Below, one piece after another: positions 1 through 9,181 of a DNA stretch of 64,000 nt; position 1 is the stretch's first letter, and each line of letters opens with the position of its first letter. The notes below the pieces were generated by a model that searched no databases, was not told where the DNA came from, and saw only the letters and a program-made list of their open reading frames with translations. Source of the DNA: PALSA-270 sp963770245 (GTDB lineage Bacteria; Acidobacteriota; Terriglobia; Terriglobales; Acidobacteriaceae); the NCBI GenBank assembly GCA_963770245.1, contig CAVYOX010000010.1:613468-677467 (forward strand), given 5' to 3'. A program made the translations under genes and the position numbers.

Positions 1-2958
1 CCTTGATCTTGTCCGTTCCACGAATTCCTTTTTCGTCCGCCAACTCCACCGGAATTTCCACGAACGGTTCCGGGATGAGCTGGACGTTCATCGGATTATT
101 TTTCGTCCAGTAGTGATATTGCTCGGTCAGCCGATAAGTGGTGCAGACGATGCTGTACTCTTCAGGCGATCCAAACTTATCGAACGGCGTCTTGAACTTC
201 TTCACCAGCGGATTATTCGACTGGTCGGGATGCAGCGGATTCTTGATCGGGCTTTCAATCGGTTCGTAATGTTCGGGGAATGGGCCGTCCGCCAGCACAC
301 CGATCGGAGCGAATAATCGCCCGATGCCTTCGGGATTCATGATGAAGGGTCCCATGTGATCTTTGGGATTGGAGTCGGGCTTGAAGTCCGGCACGTCGTT
401 GCCAACCCACTTGCCCGCCGCTTCGTTCCACCAGATCTGCTTGCGATCCGGGTCCCACGGCTTTCCAGCCGGGTTGCAGGACGCGCGGTTGTAAAGCACG
501 CGCCGGTTGGCCGGCCACGACCACGCCCAGTTGGGAAAAACGCCCATTCCCGACGGATCCTCCGTGCCTCGCCGCTGGATCTGCGATCCAGCCTCGGTCC
601 ACATGCCGGAATAGATCCAATTGCCGCACGTCGTTGTGCCATCGTCCTTCAACCACGCAAATCCTGGCAACTGCTGGCCGGCCTTGATCACCTGTCCGGT
701 CGCTTCGTCTTTCAAGTCGGCTAAAGCTTTACCGTTAAGCTCCATAGCTACTTGCGAAAGTGGAGGATGAGCCGCGTCGGCATAGGCCCAATTCAGATTC
801 AGAATGGGGTCGGGGAATTTTCCGCCTTCCTTCTTATAGAGGTCGCGAACCCGTAGGAAAATCTGCGCGATGATGTCCTGGTCGAGTCGGGCTTGCCCCG
901 GAGGTGGAACCGCGGCATATTTCCAGGTGACCCAGCGTGCGGAGTTGGTCATGCTGCCGTCTTTTTCGGCAAAGCCCGCGCAGGGCAACCGGTAAACCGT
1001 GGTCTTGATGTTCTTTTGTTCTTCGGTTGTGATTCCCGGTGCTCGCCAGAACTCGCTGGTTTCATCCTCATAAATTTCGCCCACCACCAGCCAGTCGGCC
1101 TTCTTCAGCGCATTGATGTTTTTGTTCGTGTCCGGGCCAATCATCACGCCGTTCATTCCGAAGGCCAACATGCCCTTGATCTTTTCGTTGTACATGTCGT
1201 CCCAGATGTGGGTCCAAGAGCAATCCTGTCCGGGCTTGGGCAAATAATCGAAGGCAAATCCGTTTTCCTTCGTGGCAGCGTCGCCATACAGCGACTTCAG
1301 CAACGACACCATGAATTTCGGCGTGTTCGCGTAGTAGTTCATCGAATCCCACGGCGACGGTTTGGACGACGTCGGGCGTGGTGCGCTTCAGATACGTCGC
1401 CAAATCCGTGTCGTCGGGAACCGGTCCTTTCAGGTAGCCGGGCAGGGACTCGTACAACCCGGCCATGTCGGTCGCGCCCTGAATATTCGAATGTCCGCGA
1501 AGCGCGTTCACGCCACCGCCGGCTCTGCCGACGTTGCCGAGAAGCAGTTGAATCATGGCGGCGGTGCGGATGATCTGCGTTCCGAAAGTATGCTGCGTCC
1601 AGCCCACCGCGTAGATGATGGTCGCGACTTTCTTCATGTCGCCATCTTTGCGGACTGAGGTAAATAGATCGACAGCCTTCAGGTATTGGTCCTTCGGGAT
1701 GCCCGTGATCCGTTCGACGGTTTCGGGGGTGTAACGGGAATACTGCTGCTTCATCAATTGGAAGACGCAGCGCGGATGCTGAAGCGTCAGGTCGTAGGCG
1801 ACATTCGGGGGCAACGCGGGCGGCGGCACAGGTGTGGCTGGATGTGCAGCTGTTTGGGGATGCGAAGATTTCGGCGCGGGAGCTGCGTGTGCGGAAGAAG
1901 CCGCGTCGTCCGTTTTGCCGCTGAAGCTCTCCGCCCTCTTCGTAGTTCCACGTGGTCTTGTCGTAGGTGCTCGACGCCGCGTTAAATCCCGAGTACAAGC
2001 CGTCCTCAGGAAGTTTGAAGCCCTCCTTAACAATGAAGGCCGCGTTGGTGTAGTTGACGAGATATTCCTTGGCGATCCGGTTGTTCTCGATGGCGTAGCG
2101 GATCAGGCCGCCGAGGAATGCGATGTCGGTGCCGGCGCGAATTTGTACGAAGAGGTCGGCTGTAGCGGATGTGCGCGTGAATCGCGGGTCAACGGAAATC
2201 AGCTTGGCGTTGCGGTTGCGCTTGGCCTCCATCGCCCACTTGAACCCGCAAGGATGGTTTTCGGCGGGATTGCCGCCCATGATCAACATCATGTCGGTGT
2301 TCTTGATGTCGATCCAGCCATTCGTCATGGCCCCGCGTCCAAATGTTGGTCCCAAACTTGAGACCGTGGGGCCGTGTCAAACACGGGCTTGGTTTTCTAA
2401 ATACACCAAGCCCAACCCCCTCATGGCCTTGACGACCAGATAATTAAACTCATTTGTATCCGTGCAGCCGCCGATGAACGAGATGCCTTCGCAACGATTC
2501 ACCGTCCGGCCGTTCGCATCCTTCTCGACAAAGGAACTATCGCGCGTTTTCTTGGTCCATTGCGCAATCTCATTCAGAGCGTCGTCCCAGGAAATGTCCT
2601 GCCAGTCCGTCGCGCCCGGACGCCGGACTTGAGGCTTCGTGAGCCGTCGCGGGTTGAGCATGTCCTGTTCGAGCGAAGAGCCCTTCGGGCACAGCGTTCC
2701 GCGGTTGGTGGGATGATCGGGGTCGCCTTCGACATGGATCACCTGCGGCGTGACGTTCTTCGCGCGGTCGCCAATCGTGTAGATGAGGACGCCGCATCCG
2801 ACCGCGCAATAGGGACACGTCGAGCGCGTTTCGGCGGCGCGTGCAATTTTCAGCTCTTTGAGCTGCGCGTAAGCGGGCTGGAGGTCGAACCCAAAGATGG
2901 TAGCGCCGACTGCGCCTACCGTTGCTGCCTTGAAGAAGTCTCTGCGGGACTGTTGCAT
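1..2958 (-). CDS. fdnG: Formate dehydrogenase alpha subunit, selenocysteine-containing, C-terminus cut by window edge, two frame breaks
   Basis: This is the catalytic subunit of a periplasmic, membrane-associated formate dehydrogenase of the FdnG/FdoG type (formate to CO2, bis-MGD molybdenum or tungsten cofactor, one [4Fe-4S]). The N-terminus has a Tat signal (SRRDFFK), then the cluster motif TCPYCAVGC with GTLCPKG. The conserved stretch NQARV-stop-HGPTV shows that the in-frame TGA at 2377-2379 encodes selenocysteine. Downstream, family sequence continues in a second frame from about 1928 (LTLQHPRCVFQLMKQ) and in a third from about 1370 (SSKPSPWDSMNYYANTPKF) to the left edge, so two single-base frame breaks interrupt it at about 1926-1940 and 1364-1377. 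An Ala/Pro-rich insert of about 30 residues precedes LTLQHP. GGAG lies 9 nt before the ATG. I estimate that about 50 C-terminal residues lie outside. Either a recent pseudogene or consensus errors explain the breaks. Confidence 0.88.
2348..2379 (-). promoter_or_regulatory. Sec codon plus bacterial SECIS-like hairpin in fdnG
   Basis: Directly after the TGA codon (2379-2377) comes an 11-nt spacer and then a hairpin with stem GGTCTC (2365-2360), loop AAGTTT containing a G, and stem GGGACC (2353-2348). Spacing and small apical loop resemble the bSECIS that recruits SelB at E. coli formate dehydrogenase genes. The stem contains one U-G pair. The hairpin is seen in the sequence; function is inferred from the family. 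Confidence 0.75.
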
Positions 2959-3003
2959 GGCAATGAGCTCCGCGTGGGTCCGAGAGTCGAAGCACTTCCA
3001 GAT

Positions 3004-3033
3004 TTTCTAGTCTTCGGTCATTAAGTTTGTCAA
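3004..3033 (-). promoter_or_regulatory. Candidate sigma70-type promoter for fdnG
   Basis: On the minus strand there is a perfect -35 TTGACA (3033-3028), an 18-nt spacer and TAGAAA (3009-3004) as a 4/6 match to the -10. It lies about 46 nt upstream of the fdnG ATG and no other minus-strand start lies between. Only consensus matching supports it. Confidence 0.4.
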
Positions 3034-3142
3034 GGGGTAGTCATTGTTCGATGGCGTACTCACGGGAAAACCCTGCATCCCGAGCGTTACGCGGATGGCT
3101 GCTACCGATCACACCAGCTTTCGATCCGTGGTGCAAGTGCGG

Positions 3143-3580
3143 CTATTTGTGGGCGGTCTGATTTGGCAGCTCAGCCCGTTTCGCTACTTTGTGCTTGATC
3201 TGCTCTTCGGTCAGGACGGGTGCGAAGTCTTCCATCTCAAAGACCTGGCGGATTTCGACTTCGTAGTCGCCGGGGCCGCAGTTGGGGCCACGCTTGACCC
3301 ACTCAATGGCCTCTTCGAGGGACTTGACCTGCAAGATCGAGAAGCCGGCGATGAGCTCCTTGGCCTCGGTGAAGGGGCCGTCGATGACGGTACGAGACTT
3401 GCCGGAGAATTTGACGCGTGCGCCTTTGGAGCTGGGATGGAGGCCATCGAGGGCGAGCAGGACGCCAGCCTTCATGAGCTCTTCGTTGTACTTGCCCATC
3501 TCGAGCAGGAGCTGTGGATCGGGGAGGGCGCCTTCTTTTTCTAACTCTGGGGTTGTTTTGACGATGACCATGAATCGCAT
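3143..3580 (-). CDS. YCII-related domain protein
   Basis: This 145-residue protein has the YCII/DGPF-type ferredoxin-like fold signature: N-terminal MRFMVIVKTTPE, the central DGPFTEAKELIAGFSI and the SLEEAIEWVKRGP helix. Such proteins are often found beside ECF sigma factors in soil bacteria, but no sigma factor is visible here. Biochemical function is unknown for most of the family. A strong ribosome binding site (AAAGGAG, about 8 nt before ATG) supports the start. The C-terminal 25 residues are charged and extend past the usual domain. It appears to be a single-gene unit upstream of fdnG on the same strand. Confidence 0.85.
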   Translation of the reverse strand: MRFMVIVKTTPELEKEGALPDPQLLLEMGKYNEELMKAGVLLALDGLHPSSKGARVKFSGKSRTVIDGPFTEAKELIAGFSILQVKSLEEAIEWVKRGPNCGPGDYEVEIRQVFEMEDFAPVLTEEQIKHKVAKRAELPNQTAHK

Positions 3581-4495
3581 TGCGAGATCTCCTTTGGGTT
3601 GAGCGATGGTTGGGTGGCTTGTTTTCGAGTTTAGCTATTTGTTGGCTAACCGGCGAACTCAGATTGAGAGCGCAGTGGGATCGCTGTTGCTCGCTTTCGA
3701 ACTGGCTCTCTGCTCATACGTCGAACGGGGTGTGGCCGAATCGACATGAGAACGGAATTTAATTAATTATTTTTCGCTGGCCATGAGCAGACACCGCTCG
3801 GTAAGGCGTGGTGGGGTTTGAACAACATATGTTTTCTCCACGCCGAATCCGCTTTGCCTAGTGTATCGGTCCACAAGTTGTTGAAGGCTTGGCAAGGGAA
3901 GTCGTCGAAAAAACGATTGAAGCGCAGGGTGTTTCCAATCGCGGTAAAGCGGTGAGCTTTTGGAACGTAATGGACTGTTGTTGGACTTATAAACCTAACG
4001 CTGCGTACTTGCGCGGAAAGCAAACCGCCCGCAACTCGATGGTTAATCGAGCCTTGTAGCAGATTCAATACCCCCCTCACAGCGGCACTCGGCCTTCACA
4101 CGGCAGAGGTCGCTGCTCGGTCGCACAAACAACTGGTAACACCGTTGGGTCCGAATTTGAGAATTTCGTGCAGTCCGACCCGGGAAAATGAAGGTGGTCT
4201 TTCGTGTTCTGCGAGAAGCTGTGCTGTTAGGATATTTCTGTGACAAAGATTTGCGAAAGTTTTGCTGGTGGTTTTGCCCGGGTTGGCAGAACTCTGGATC
4301 GCCCGCCGCCGCCCGTAGAAGGTGTTTTGCGCATGCAAAACAGCAGGGAAGTGATCGAACTTTATGGGCGGTTTGTGGGCGGTTCGGACCGGAATACAGG
4401 CAATTCGGGTCGCCTCGGGCAATCTATGCATTTTATGCAAATGGCGCAAGGCCGCATAAACACTGGTTATTTTGCATCTTGTTGATTTGGCGAGT
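3581..4495. other. Gene-poor, AT-richer interval
   Basis: About 900 bp with no ORF I can support. The ORFs present here are short, overlap on both strands and have no recognisable motif or good ribosome binding site. Base composition is visibly lower in GC than the flanks. It ends at the tRNA-like fragment, so it may be a decayed insertion or the scar of one. Confidence 0.5.
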
Positions 4496-4538
4496 GGGGA
4501 CGTAGTTCAGTTGGTTAGAACGCTGCCTTCTCGCGGAC
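4496..4538 (+). pseudogene. 5' half of a tRNA-Glu(CTC)-like gene
   Basis: The run has a 7-nt acceptor 5' strand GGGGACG (4496-4502), TA, a perfect D arm with GTTC/GAAC stem and AGTTGGTTA loop (4505-4521), then CTGCC and anticodon-loop bases TTCTCGC that would place CTC at positions 34-36. The 3' anticodon strand should read GGCAG but reads GGACG, and no T arm or matching CGTCCCC acceptor strand follows. The break coincides with a 16-bp palindrome. It is therefore a truncated tRNA, not a functional gene. Confidence 0.5.
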
Positions 4539-4547
4539 GCGTCCGCG
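4532..4547. repeat. 16-bp perfect palindrome
   Basis: CGCGGACGCGTCCGCG is fully self-complementary. It sits exactly where the tRNA-like sequence loses similarity, 24 bp from the 3' end of the GvpL/F gene on the other strand. It could act as a hairpin terminator for that gene, although no T-run follows, or it could mark a recombination junction. Confidence 0.5.
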
Positions 4548-4570
4548 GCCCTCGAAAAGTCCAGTCGGGC

Positions 4571-5317
4571 TTAGGAGTTGCCGGTTACGGTGCGCAGTTT
4601 GCCAGGCATGAAGTGATAGGGTGGCCAGGGACCGCTGATAACCAGTTCACAGTTTTTCAATTGCTTGGCGGCGCTGGTGTACCGGTTTTGGTACTTTTCT
4701 ACCGATTTCGAGTCGATGAGGTGGGCAATATCGATCAGCATTCCGTCGGTATTGACGCGCTTGCAGCTGATTTCTTCCTCGAGCGGGTTAAACAATTTGT
4801 GGACCTGGACCGAAAGGGCGCGGGCCTTGGTCTGACGTTCCCGGTCTTTTGAGGCTTTTTCCCTGAGCTTGACCAGATATTCCCCGCCAACCGTGTCGGG
4901 GAGCACAACGTCCGCCATGGCGTTGCGCAACGACCCGTCCCGGACCAGCAATTTCAGATGCATCTCGGCTTTGCCTCGCAGTCTGGCCACGCTCTGCCCG
5001 AAGGCTCGGCGGTTGGCGCGGACAGCTTGGCGCAGGGCTTCGTCGGTGTCGAAGATCGTGCCAAAGCGGAAAGGCAGGACCGTACCGTTACGGAAGCACA
5101 CGCTGACCACCCGCGCATGCTCAAGAACGTGCTTCTCTTCCATCTTGTCGTCGTTGCGTTCGTACTCACTGACGATGACGGCAAAATCTCCGCTGGGATA
5201 ACTCAAAACAGCGGCGCCGTTCACTCCCTGAATTCCTTCGAGGAGGAAGGGACGCCGTGCACGTATACCATTTTTTAGGGTCTGCTGTTCGGTAATACAG
5301 TACGCGTACCACGCCAT
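4571..5317 (-). CDS. GvpL/GvpF family protein (orphan)
   Basis: A 248-residue protein with the GvpL/GvpF signature: YAYCIT start, a central TVLPFRFGTIFDTDEAL block, a RLRGKAEMHLKLLV segment, a charged coiled middle (REKASKDRERQTKAR) and the terminal ELVISGPWPPYHF. GvpL/F proteins are accessory or minor structural components of gas vesicles. No gvpA or other gvp gene is nearby, so the role here is unclear. I chose the ATG at 5317 because GGAGAG precedes it by about 6 nt and family similarity begins at MAWYAY. An upstream extension to 5497 exists but has no family match. Confidence 0.85.
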   Translation of the reverse strand: MAWYAYCITEQQTLKNGIRARRPFLLEGIQGVNGAAVLSYPSGDFAVIVSEYERNDDKMEEKHVLEHARVVSVCFRNGTVLPFRFGTIFDTDEALRQAVRANRRAFGQSVARLRGKAEMHLKLLVRDGSLRNAMADVVLPDTVGGEYLVKLREKASKDRERQTKARALSVQVHKLFNPLEEEISCKRVNTDGMLIDIAHLIDSKSVEKYQNRYTSAAKQLKNCELVISGPWPPYHFMPGKLRTVTGNS

Positions 5318-5682
5318 ATGGATCTCTCCGAGACTGTGCACAAGGCAAGGACTGTCCCCCCTTGGGCATCCGACGTTATTGGCTACGGCTCTTGAACCTG
5401 GAAGAAAGGGCGGTACCACGGATGGACGTCTATTTAACGCTGCGTCCTGTTTCATCTTACGCCTGCGGTCAGCAAAAATGCAACCTTTTCGTGGCATAAG
5501 GCATCGCCGACGAGTGGGTTGTGGGAAACTGAGCGGCGACGGTCCATTCCAGGCAGCTGGCGCTGTGGGAAAGCTGGACGGAATGATCTCGACCGGAGGT
5601 AAAGATTGAAGCCAGCGTAAGTTACAGATCGAAGCCCAGGCTGTGAATAACCCGCCCGGTCGTGCGCTCCCGGATGCCCCAG
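5318..5682. other. Intergenic region between GvpL/F and aroDE
   Basis: 365 bp without a supported gene. It must hold the promoter of the GvpL/F gene (minus strand) and the 3' flank of aroDE (minus strand). I see no clear hairpin-T-run terminator and no convincing -35/-10 pair. Confidence 0.4.
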
Positions 5683-7260
5683 CTATTTCTTGCGAGGAGC
5701 TTTGGCGAGATCTCTGGCGAGGGCGCGGTCATGCAGGGCCATCTGGACTACCCGCAGCATTTCGTCCCGCGGAGCTGGCTTTCCGGTCCAGATTTCAAAT
5801 TGGCGGGCCGCCTGATGAACAAACATTTCGATGCCGGGAATCAGTTCCGCCCCCCGGGCCTGGGCGAGTTTCATCAAGCGGGTCTCCTCCGGATCGTAGA
5901 CCATATCGAATAAGAACCGGGTGTTGATCTCGTCTTCGTTGAGCGGCGAGTCGCGCGTGTTGCCCATGCCGACCGGGGTGGCATTGATGATGACGTCAAA
6001 GCTCATCTTCTTGAGGTCGGCGGCGCGCTTGATGATGCGAGCGCGAGCCTGGTGGGCGAGCTTCTGGGCGGGCGCAGCGCTGCGATTGAGGATGTAGATC
6101 TCGGCTCCGCGTTCCTTCAGTCCGAACACCGCGGCGCGCGCGGCGCCGCCCGCCCCGAGCACGAGGATCCGGGCTTTTTCGAGCGGAATGCGTTGCTCGA
6201 GCGGACGCACAACTCCGGCGGTATCGGTGTTGAAGCCGTACAGCTTGCCATCCTGCGCCCGCACCACGGTGTTGCAGGCGCCGATTTTGGTGGTGTGCGA
6301 ATCGGTGTTGTCGAGGTGCCGCAGAATCGCCTCTTTGTACGGCATGGTGATCGAAAGGCCGTGGATCGGAATGTCGCGAACGCAGGCCAGCAGGTCCTTT
6401 AAGGTCTTGGCGTGCAGGGCCACGTAAACCGCGTTCACATTTTCGCGCCGCAGGGCCGCGTTCATGATGGTGGGCGAGAGCGAATGCGCCACCGGATCTC
6501 CCACCACGCCGTACACCCGCGTGGCCGCGTCCACCTGCTCGATGCGGTAGGTGTTGCGCAGTTCTTGCGCCGCCACCTGGCCGGGAGCAGTCTTTTCTTC
6601 GAGCGTAACGGCGGCGAAGGTGAACACGCTGCCGGCGCGGACTGCCAGCACCCGGCTGATGAGGCCTTGCTCGCCCATGCACATGCCGATCAAGGAAAAG
6701 CGCTCGCTCTGCTTCTCGAGGAACTTCATCATCACTACGTTGTCGTACAACGTGGTGGCGGTGCTGACCACCTTGTAAAAATCCGCCGGTCGCAGCGCCA
6801 TCTTTTCCAAAGTCTCGTCCAGCTTCTTGGTGGCGCGGAAATCGTGGAAGGACAGAATCAGGGCGGCGCGGGCCCGCAGCCGTTCCAATTGTTCCGGCTT
6901 CAACAGGGAGGCGGTCTGCAGCTCGATATCCAAGAGCTGGCAGCCCGAGGCGGCGGCCTTGGCCAGGATGTCAAGTTGCGAGGCCACTGAGCCCAGAAAC
7001 TTCCCCCCGTTCGGAGCCCGCCGGCAGGTCGCGATGACCGCCACGTGGGGGTGGTACTGCATGAAGCGCTTGATGGTCGGCAGTGCCTGCGCCGGCCGCG
7101 GCAGGTAGTCTAACCTGAACTCCAGGAATGGGTTATCCCGAATCAGGGATTCGGCCTTCTCCACCATTTCGCTGACGTCGGCCCCGGTTACCGCCACGCA
7201 CAGCCGGGGCAGCCGCAGGGGGCGCAGCCGGGTAACGAAGTTGTGCGCGAAAGCGGTCAT
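5683..7260 (-). CDS. aroDE: Bifunctional 3-dehydroquinate dehydratase / shikimate dehydrogenase
   Basis: A 525-residue fusion catalysing two consecutive steps of the shikimate pathway in the cytoplasm. Residues about 15-235 are a type I dehydroquinate dehydratase with EFRLDYL, the active-site His in SFHDF and the Schiff-base Lys in YKVVSTA. Residues about 245-510 are shikimate dehydrogenase: VYGVVGDPVAHSLSP substrate loop, catalytic Lys in SITMPYKEA, Asp in FNTDTAGV, NADP-binding GAGGAARAA with NRS, and INATPVGM. The same order is found in plants and in several bacterial lineages. Each half looks complete and no key residue is missing. It is isolated from trpE, the nearest pathway gene, by 5.5 kb. 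Confidence 0.96.
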   Translation of the reverse strand: MTAFAHNFVTRLRPLRLPRLCVAVTGADVSEMVEKAESLIRDNPFLEFRLDYLPRPAQALPTIKRFMQYHPHVAVIATCRRAPNGGKFLGSVASQLDILAKAAASGCQLLDIELQTASLLKPEQLERLRARAALILSFHDFRATKKLDETLEKMALRPADFYKVVSTATTLYDNVVMMKFLEKQSERFSLIGMCMGEQGLISRVLAVRAGSVFTFAAVTLEEKTAPGQVAAQELRNTYRIEQVDAATRVYGVVGDPVAHSLSPTIMNAALRRENVNAVYVALHAKTLKDLLACVRDIPIHGLSITMPYKEAILRHLDNTDSHTTKIGACNTVVRAQDGKLYGFNTDTAGVVRPLEQRIPLEKARILVLGAGGAARAAVFGLKERGAEIYILNRSAAPAQKLAHQARARIIKRAADLKKMSFDVIINATPVGMGNTRDSPLNEDEINTRFLFDMVYDPEETRLMKLAQARGAELIPGIEMFVHQAARQFEIWTGKPAPRDEMLRVVQMALHDRALARDLAKAPRKK

Positions 7261-7493
7261 TCGGTTCCGAAGGACGGCGCGATATTACAGGCCCGTAATT
7301 ACATATGCAACAACGGATTATCAAATTTTCTTCGCCCTGGCCGGGGCAAAACTATTTAGCGTACCTAGCATGACACCGGCGTAACCTTGACCGGTCCCCA
7401 CCCTCTTGTTACTGTCCGGGCAGAAAGCCCTTTGGTTTGCTGCGGTTAGCCAGGGGCGCAAGCCGGCGGCTGCGGCTTTGACTCGGAGGTAAC

Positions 7494-8471
7494 ATGAAGA
7501 AAACAGGAATGTTGTTGTTGATGCTGTTGCTGAGCGCCGGCGCCTATGCGCAGCAAACTGATGCCAGCCCGAGCGCGGGCTCGGGGGACGCGGATACACC
7601 CCAAGGTACAGTGCCCACCACGGTGAGCTTTCCCATCGAGCGCGTGCAGACGCCGACCTATGCCGACCTGTACTGCGCCGGATTCGTCAGCAAACAGCTC
7701 CTGCCGAACGCCAATTTCGTCGCCGGCGGGCTGCAGACGCCGAACACCACCAAGTTTGTGAATGGAGAAATGGTGTACCTCGCCGGAGGCGGCTACCAAG
7801 CGGGCCAGCAGTATACGGTTTTGCGCGAACTTGAGGATATCAACCGCTACGAGCTATTTGCCGGCCAGCACACCATGCTGAAAGCGATGGGCCAGCCTTA
7901 CGCCGAATTGGCCAGAGTGCGGGTGGTCGATGCCCGCAGCAAGATGGCCGTGGCGCAGATTGAGTTCAGTTGTGACCCGGTCAATCCCGGCGATATCGTT
8001 GTACCTTACGCCGAAAAAACTCCCGTATCGTTTCATCCTCCGCTGCGCTTTGACCGCTTCGCGCCAGCCAGCAGCAAGACCACCGGCCGCATCGTGATGG
8101 CTCGGGACTTCGACTCCGTGCTCGGAACCGGCATGAAGGTCTACATGAACGTGGGTTCAAGCCAAGGGGTGAAAGTGGGCGACCACTTCCGCGCCGTGCG
8201 CTCCTACTCCGCCGACCTCAAAGACCCGGTGGACTCGCTTTCCTTCAAAGCTGCCCTGGCCGAAGATACCCAGAAACGAGAGCCATCGATTGATGCCAGC
8301 ATGTGGACGAAAAACAATGGTCCGATGATCCACATGGCGGATCTGCCCCGGCGCTCGGTTGGAGAAATCGTCATTCTCAGCACCACGGCCACTACCTCGA
8401 CCGGCATGATCGTCTTTGCCCTGGAAGATGTTCATCTGGGTGATGCCGTCGAGGCCGACGATCAGGAATAG
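7494..8471 (+). CDS. Exported protein of unknown function
   Basis: A 325-residue protein with a clear Sec signal (MKKTGMLLLMLLLSAGAYAQQ, cleavage after AYA). The mature part is globular with no transmembrane segment. Two cysteines (in LYCAGF and EFSCDP) are candidates for a disulfide. The C-terminal third (GMKVYMNVGSSQGVKVGDHF and SVGEIVILSTTATTSTGMIVFALEDVHLGDAVE) resembles the small beta-barrel found at the end of FlgT-type and related exported proteins, which is a family-level guess. Start choice is firm: GGAGG 4 nt before ATG. A hairpin terminator follows at 8503. It reads divergently from aroDE. Confidence 0.8.
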   Translation: MKKTGMLLLMLLLSAGAYAQQTDASPSAGSGDADTPQGTVPTTVSFPIERVQTPTYADLYCAGFVSKQLLPNANFVAGGLQTPNTTKFVNGEMVYLAGGGYQAGQQYTVLRELEDINRYELFAGQHTMLKAMGQPYAELARVRVVDARSKMAVAQIEFSCDPVNPGDIVVPYAEKTPVSFHPPLRFDRFAPASSKTTGRIVMARDFDSVLGTGMKVYMNVGSSQGVKVGDHFRAVRSYSADLKDPVDSLSFKAALAEDTQKREPSIDASMWTKNNGPMIHMADLPRRSVGEIVILSTTATTSTGMIVFALEDVHLGDAVEADDQE

Positions 8472-8502
8472 AATTTGCCGCAAGGCAATCGTCCAAAAAC
8501 TC

Positions 8503-8526
8503 TCGGGGAGGCGAAAGCCTCCCCGA
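8503..8526. terminator. Bidirectional hairpin terminator
   Basis: A perfect 10-bp stem (TCGGGGAGGC / GCCTCCCCGA) closed by a GAAA tetraloop, followed by ATTTGTT on the plus strand. It lies 31 bp after the exported-protein gene and 40 bp before the end of the convergent AMMECR1 gene, so it could serve both. Confidence 0.8.
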
Positions 8527-8566
8527 ATTTGTTGGCCGGGGATCGCCACTCGTGCGTGAGCCTCCG

Positions 8567-9181
8567 CTAGGCGCGATCCCGGTCCCCAAATACTTCCGCG
8601 GTGAAAGCTTCGATCGCGGCGCCGGTCTGCCAGGCATTCCTCGGCAAGCCGGCTTTCAGACAGACTTGCTCGAGAAAAGCGACCCGGTCCCAGCGGTGTT
8701 CGATCGGCACTTGGGGCAGCAGCAGGCCGCGCCGCCCGTCGCGTGAGATCAGCAGACCATGACGGCCGAGCTCGATTTGTTCGGCGGCGATTGGACGGAG
8801 CGGCGAGAGGACGCTGAGCGATACCTCGAGAGTTCCGAGCTCTTCGGGCGCAAGCGGTCCAAAGCGCGTGTCGTCAAAGGCGGCGGCGCGCGCCGTCTCG
8901 ATCACCGCGCGGTAGAGCGAAGCGACGGGGAACACGTGGCCGATGCAACCGCGCAGATCCCCCCGGGAGTAGAGCGTTGTGAATACCCCGCGCGGCTCGG
9001 CCAAGTGCGGCGAAGAGGGTGACAGAGAGAGGGGCGTGTGCGCGATCGCGGAGGCAATGGCCTGGTGAGCCAGGCGCAACAGGAGTTGGCGCTCGGGGGA
9101 GGAAAACTCGTTGGCATGGGGGCTGCTCGGGCCGGATTCGCTGCCCCAGGCAAGCAGGGAATCTTCAGGTGGCTGGGACAT
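8567..9181 (-). CDS. AMMECR1 domain protein
   Basis: A 204-residue AMMECR1-family protein. The diagnostic block is GVFTTLYSRGDLRGCIGHVFP (LRGCIG motif, residues about 65-85), followed by AAFDDTRFGPL, LEVSLSVLSPL, GRRGLLLPQVP and a C-terminal AFTAEVF. The molecular function of bacterial members is not settled; some are linked to radical-SAM and MEMO partners, none of which is nearby. The ATG lies inside the 3' end of pgsA (17-bp overlap) with GGAGG 7 nt upstream, so the two genes are probably translationally coupled. Confidence 0.9.
   Translation of the reverse strand: MSQPPEDSLLAWGSESGPSSPHANEFSSPERQLLLRLAHQAIASAIAHTPLSLSPSSPHLAEPRGVFTTLYSRGDLRGCIGHVFPVASLYRAVIETARAAAFDDTRFGPLAPEELGTLEVSLSVLSPLRPIAAEQIELGRHGLLISRDGRRGLLLPQVPIEHRWDRVAFLEQVCLKAGLPRNAWQTGAAIEAFTAEVFGDRDRA

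Noticed and set aside
1926..1940. Programmed ribosomal frameshift in fdnG
   Set aside because: No slippery heptamer or Shine-Dalgarno stimulator is present and two separate shifts would be required.
3763..4505. Overlapping ORFs of 67-117 codons in the gene-poor interval
   Set aside because: They overlap on both strands, have no motif and no good ribosome binding site.
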